A stretch of DNA of 7,818 nt from an uncultured Eubacteriaceae bacterium (GTDB lineage: Bacteria; Bacillota; Clostridia; Eubacteriales; Eubacteriaceae), in NCBI GenBank assembly GCA_947630385.1, contig CANRHG010000087.1, positions 1 to 7,818 of the forward strand, written 5' to 3'. The translations under genes and the position numbers were made by a program. Shown in pieces: positions 6,677 through 7,818 of the stretch; position 1 is the stretch's first letter; each line of letters begins with the position of its first letter. The notes under the pieces are model-generated. The model had not been told where the DNA came from, searched no databases, and saw only the letters and a list, made by a program, of their open reading frames with translations.

Positions 6677-7139
6677 CATCCTGCTTTTGTAAAATCGATA
6701 AAAGAAGATCGATGTTAGTTGAATATAAAATTTTTCCCTGGACTCTTTCGTATTCGTCGAGATAATTTTGGCATTCGTTCATGATTTGATTGATATTTTT
6801 TTGTATTGGGACTAACGTGGAGAGCCGGTCTTCTTGATTATAGAATTGAAAGGGCCTAGTGAACCGTCTTTCAACCGGCATCATTTTCCTGAAATCGAGA
6901 GCGTGGACTTTGTTTAGCTGGGTAGAAACTCGAGGTGGGAGTTCATAGAAATATCCCTGGGCCAAGGAATTTGGATTAACATTACTTCGAAGCGGGATGG
7001 CAAAATCCTGGAATATCCCTCGGTATCGCAGTTTGGCCATAAACAGACAAGGTCGTTGTTTTAACAAAACTTCGCGGTTGACCGACCTATATTGATCGGC
7101 TAGTTCGGTATCTAGAAAAACAAATCGTACTTTTTGCAT
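6663..7139 (-). CDS. Putative type III toxin-antitoxin endoribonuclease toxin (ToxN/AbiQ/TenpN-like)
   Basis: The 158-residue soluble protein has no signal or membrane segment. Its layout follows the ToxN/AbiQ superfamily: an N-terminal strand VRFVFLD (4-10), RP then a hydrophobic strand (29-35), a conserved PL-x-S stretch IPLRSN (48-53), LPPR (67-70), HALDFRKMMPV (79-89, compare the N-F/L-x-x-MIPV strand of ToxN and AbiQ), and a C-terminal helical region NECQNYLDEY (121-130) with YSTNIDLL. Members cleave RNA and are held inactive by an RNA pseudoknot. Many defend against phage. The lysine that follows the S-P in classical ToxN is not present here, as in the Lactobacillus-type relatives I recall. 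The start has only a weak AGAAG site. A small-RNA unit begins at its 3' end. The family call is from pattern memory and moderate. No protein antitoxin gene is adjacent. Confidence 0.6.
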   Translation of the reverse strand: MQKVRFVFLDTELADQYRSVNREVLLKQRPCLFMAKLRYRGIFQDFAIPLRSNVNPNSLAQGYFYELPPRVSTQLNKVHALDFRKMMPVERRFTRPFQFYNQEDRLSTLVPIQKNINQIMNECQNYLDEYERVQGKILYSTNIDLLLSILQKQDVEFV

Positions 7140-7391
7140 TCGAATCTTCTGATAAAGGGATTTTTGACTTTATTATTTCAATACGTTTCTCTGAAAGATT
7201 TTCTTTCGCTATCTCAAAAACGTTCTACAATTTAAAAACCGGTCTATTTTAAACATTCGACCAACGTCCGTTTATCGTTACTTAACCAAAAAAACTACAA
7301 AACAACGAGTCAAAACAAAACTTCTTTTACGACGACCCGATTTAAAAAGGATTCCGACTCGACCGGTTTTGGGCCAAACCAATAATTTTCA
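7140..7391. other. Non-coding AT-rich region upstream of the toxin-like gene
   Basis: No gene is seen. On minus a TTGACT (7308-7313) lacks a fitting -10, and I find no clear promoter. A 10-bp inverted repeat (7235-7244 with 7361-7370) and a small H-type pseudoknot candidate (7250-7279) are the only structures noticed. No tandem array of repeats like those of classical type III antitoxins is visible. Confidence 0.5.
7235..7370. repeat. Long-range 10-bp inverted repeat upstream of the toxin-like gene
   Basis: AAAACCGGTC (7235-7244) and GACCGGTTTT (7361-7370) are exact reverse complements, 116 nt apart. Each contains the palindrome ACCGGT. They could close a long RNA fold in the toxin leader or be two binding sites for a regulator. 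Confidence 0.4.
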
Positions 7392-7419
7392 CAAAAAAAG
7401 CGATCGAAAATCGGTCGCT
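7392..7419 (-). terminator. Terminator of the ABC transporter ATPase gene
   Basis: A 9-bp stem (7411-7419 with 7399-7407, one A-C mismatch on minus, loop TTT on minus) is followed by seven T (7392-7398 as A on plus). It starts one base past the stop codon of the ATPase gene. Confidence 0.85.
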
Positions 7420-7420
7420 A

Positions 7421-7818
7421 TTATAAAACCATATTTAAAAAATCTATCGTACGCTGATTCTTCGCGTTGTCAAAAACTTCTTCGGGCGTGCCCTCTTCGA
7501 CGATATAGCCGTCGTCGATGAAGATGACGCGGTCGGCAACTTCCCTCGCAAAACCCATTTCGTGGGTCACCACGATCATCGTCATTCCCTCTTTAGCGAG
7601 CTCTTTCATGACGTTTAAAACCTCTCCGACCATTTCCGGGTCCAGAGCCGAAGTTGGTTCGTCAAAGAGCATGACGTCCGGATTCATGGCGAGTGCCCGG
7701 GCAATGGCTACCCTTTGTTGTTGGCCTCCGGAAAGTTCGCCCGGATGGGAATCGGCCTTGTCTTCGAGGCCGACCCGACGCAGGAGTTTTAAAGCTTCCT
7801 CTTTCGCGGTTTGTTTAT
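7421..7818 (-). CDS. Polar amino-acid ABC transporter ATP-binding protein, C-terminal part (cut by window edge)
   Basis: Only the last 131 codons are in the window. The rest, including Walker A, lies beyond 7818. Reading from the edge the fragment shows the ABC signature LSGGQQQRVAIARALA (fragment residues 28-43), Walker B VMLFDEP (48-54) with the D-loop SALDP, and the switch histidine in VVTHEM (His85). The C-terminus GTPEEVFDNAKNQRTIDFLNMVL fits the GlnQ/ArtP-like family of polar amino-acid importers, whose members are about 240-250 residues. It would energise uptake of an amino acid such as glutamine, arginine or cystine at the inner membrane face. An ATG at 7685-7687 is internal, not the start. 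The permease and binding-protein genes are probably upstream, outside the window. Confidence 0.93.
   Translation of the reverse strand, partial: KQTAKEEALKLLRRVGLEDKADSHPGELSGGQQQRVAIARALAMNPDVMLFDEPTSALDPEMVGEVLNVMKELAKEGMTMIVVTHEMGFAREVADRVIFIDDGYIVEEGTPEEVFDNAKNQRTIDFLNMVL

Noticed and set aside
7140..7223. Stop-free reading frame upstream of the toxin gene that looks protein-like
   Set aside because: It has no ATG, GTG or TTG start, is in a different frame from the toxin, and the toxin frame itself has a TAA about 10 codons upstream.

Overview
The window looks like a chromosomal segment of a low-to-mid GC Gram-positive bacterium (Bacillota). The clues are strong AGGAGG-type ribosome binding sites, AT-rich intergenic DNA, a secreted papain-like protease with a clostridial-type lectin-like domain, a MepA-like MATE pump and an amino-acid ABC ATPase. 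I cannot name the genus. Clostridia or Erysipelotrichia would fit.

Layout, left to right. (1) 63-2053, minus: a large secreted C1A cysteine protease broken by an apparent -1 frameshift between 353 and 395. The 3' part survives in another frame down to 63. (2) 2214-4845, minus: a three-gene operon, MATE pump -> Nudix hydrolase (4-nt overlap, GTG start) -> small acidic lipoprotein, closed by a hairpin terminator at 2214-2252. (3) 4846-5027: a divergent promoter region. (4) 5028-6272, plus: a membrane family-2 glycosyltransferase with a strong hairpin terminator. (5) 6505-7139, minus: a small protein resembling ToxN/AbiQ/TenpN-type endoribonuclease toxins of type III toxin-antitoxin systems. It is followed by a short structured non-coding RNA (about 138 nt) with its own -35/-10 and terminator. 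(6) 7421-7818, minus: the 3' end of a polar amino-acid ABC transporter ATPase with its terminator, cut by the window edge.

The most interesting locus is 6505-7139. Type III systems pair an endoribonuclease with an RNA antitoxin folded as pseudoknots, normally encoded upstream of the toxin. Here the best RNA candidate lies downstream. Its promoter -35 overlaps the last toxin codons, and it can form an H-type pseudoknot of about 46 nt within two degenerate units of 47-48 nt. If real, this would be a toxin-first type III arrangement. The toxin assignment comes from remembered family patterns and the RNA from inspection only, so both remain hypotheses. A weaker pseudoknot candidate lies in the canonical upstream position (7250-7279).

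The MATE/Nudix/lipoprotein operon and the glycosyltransferase look like ordinary core or envelope functions. The protease would be exported and digest extracellular protein, but its C-terminal region appears to be decaying or affected by an assembly error.
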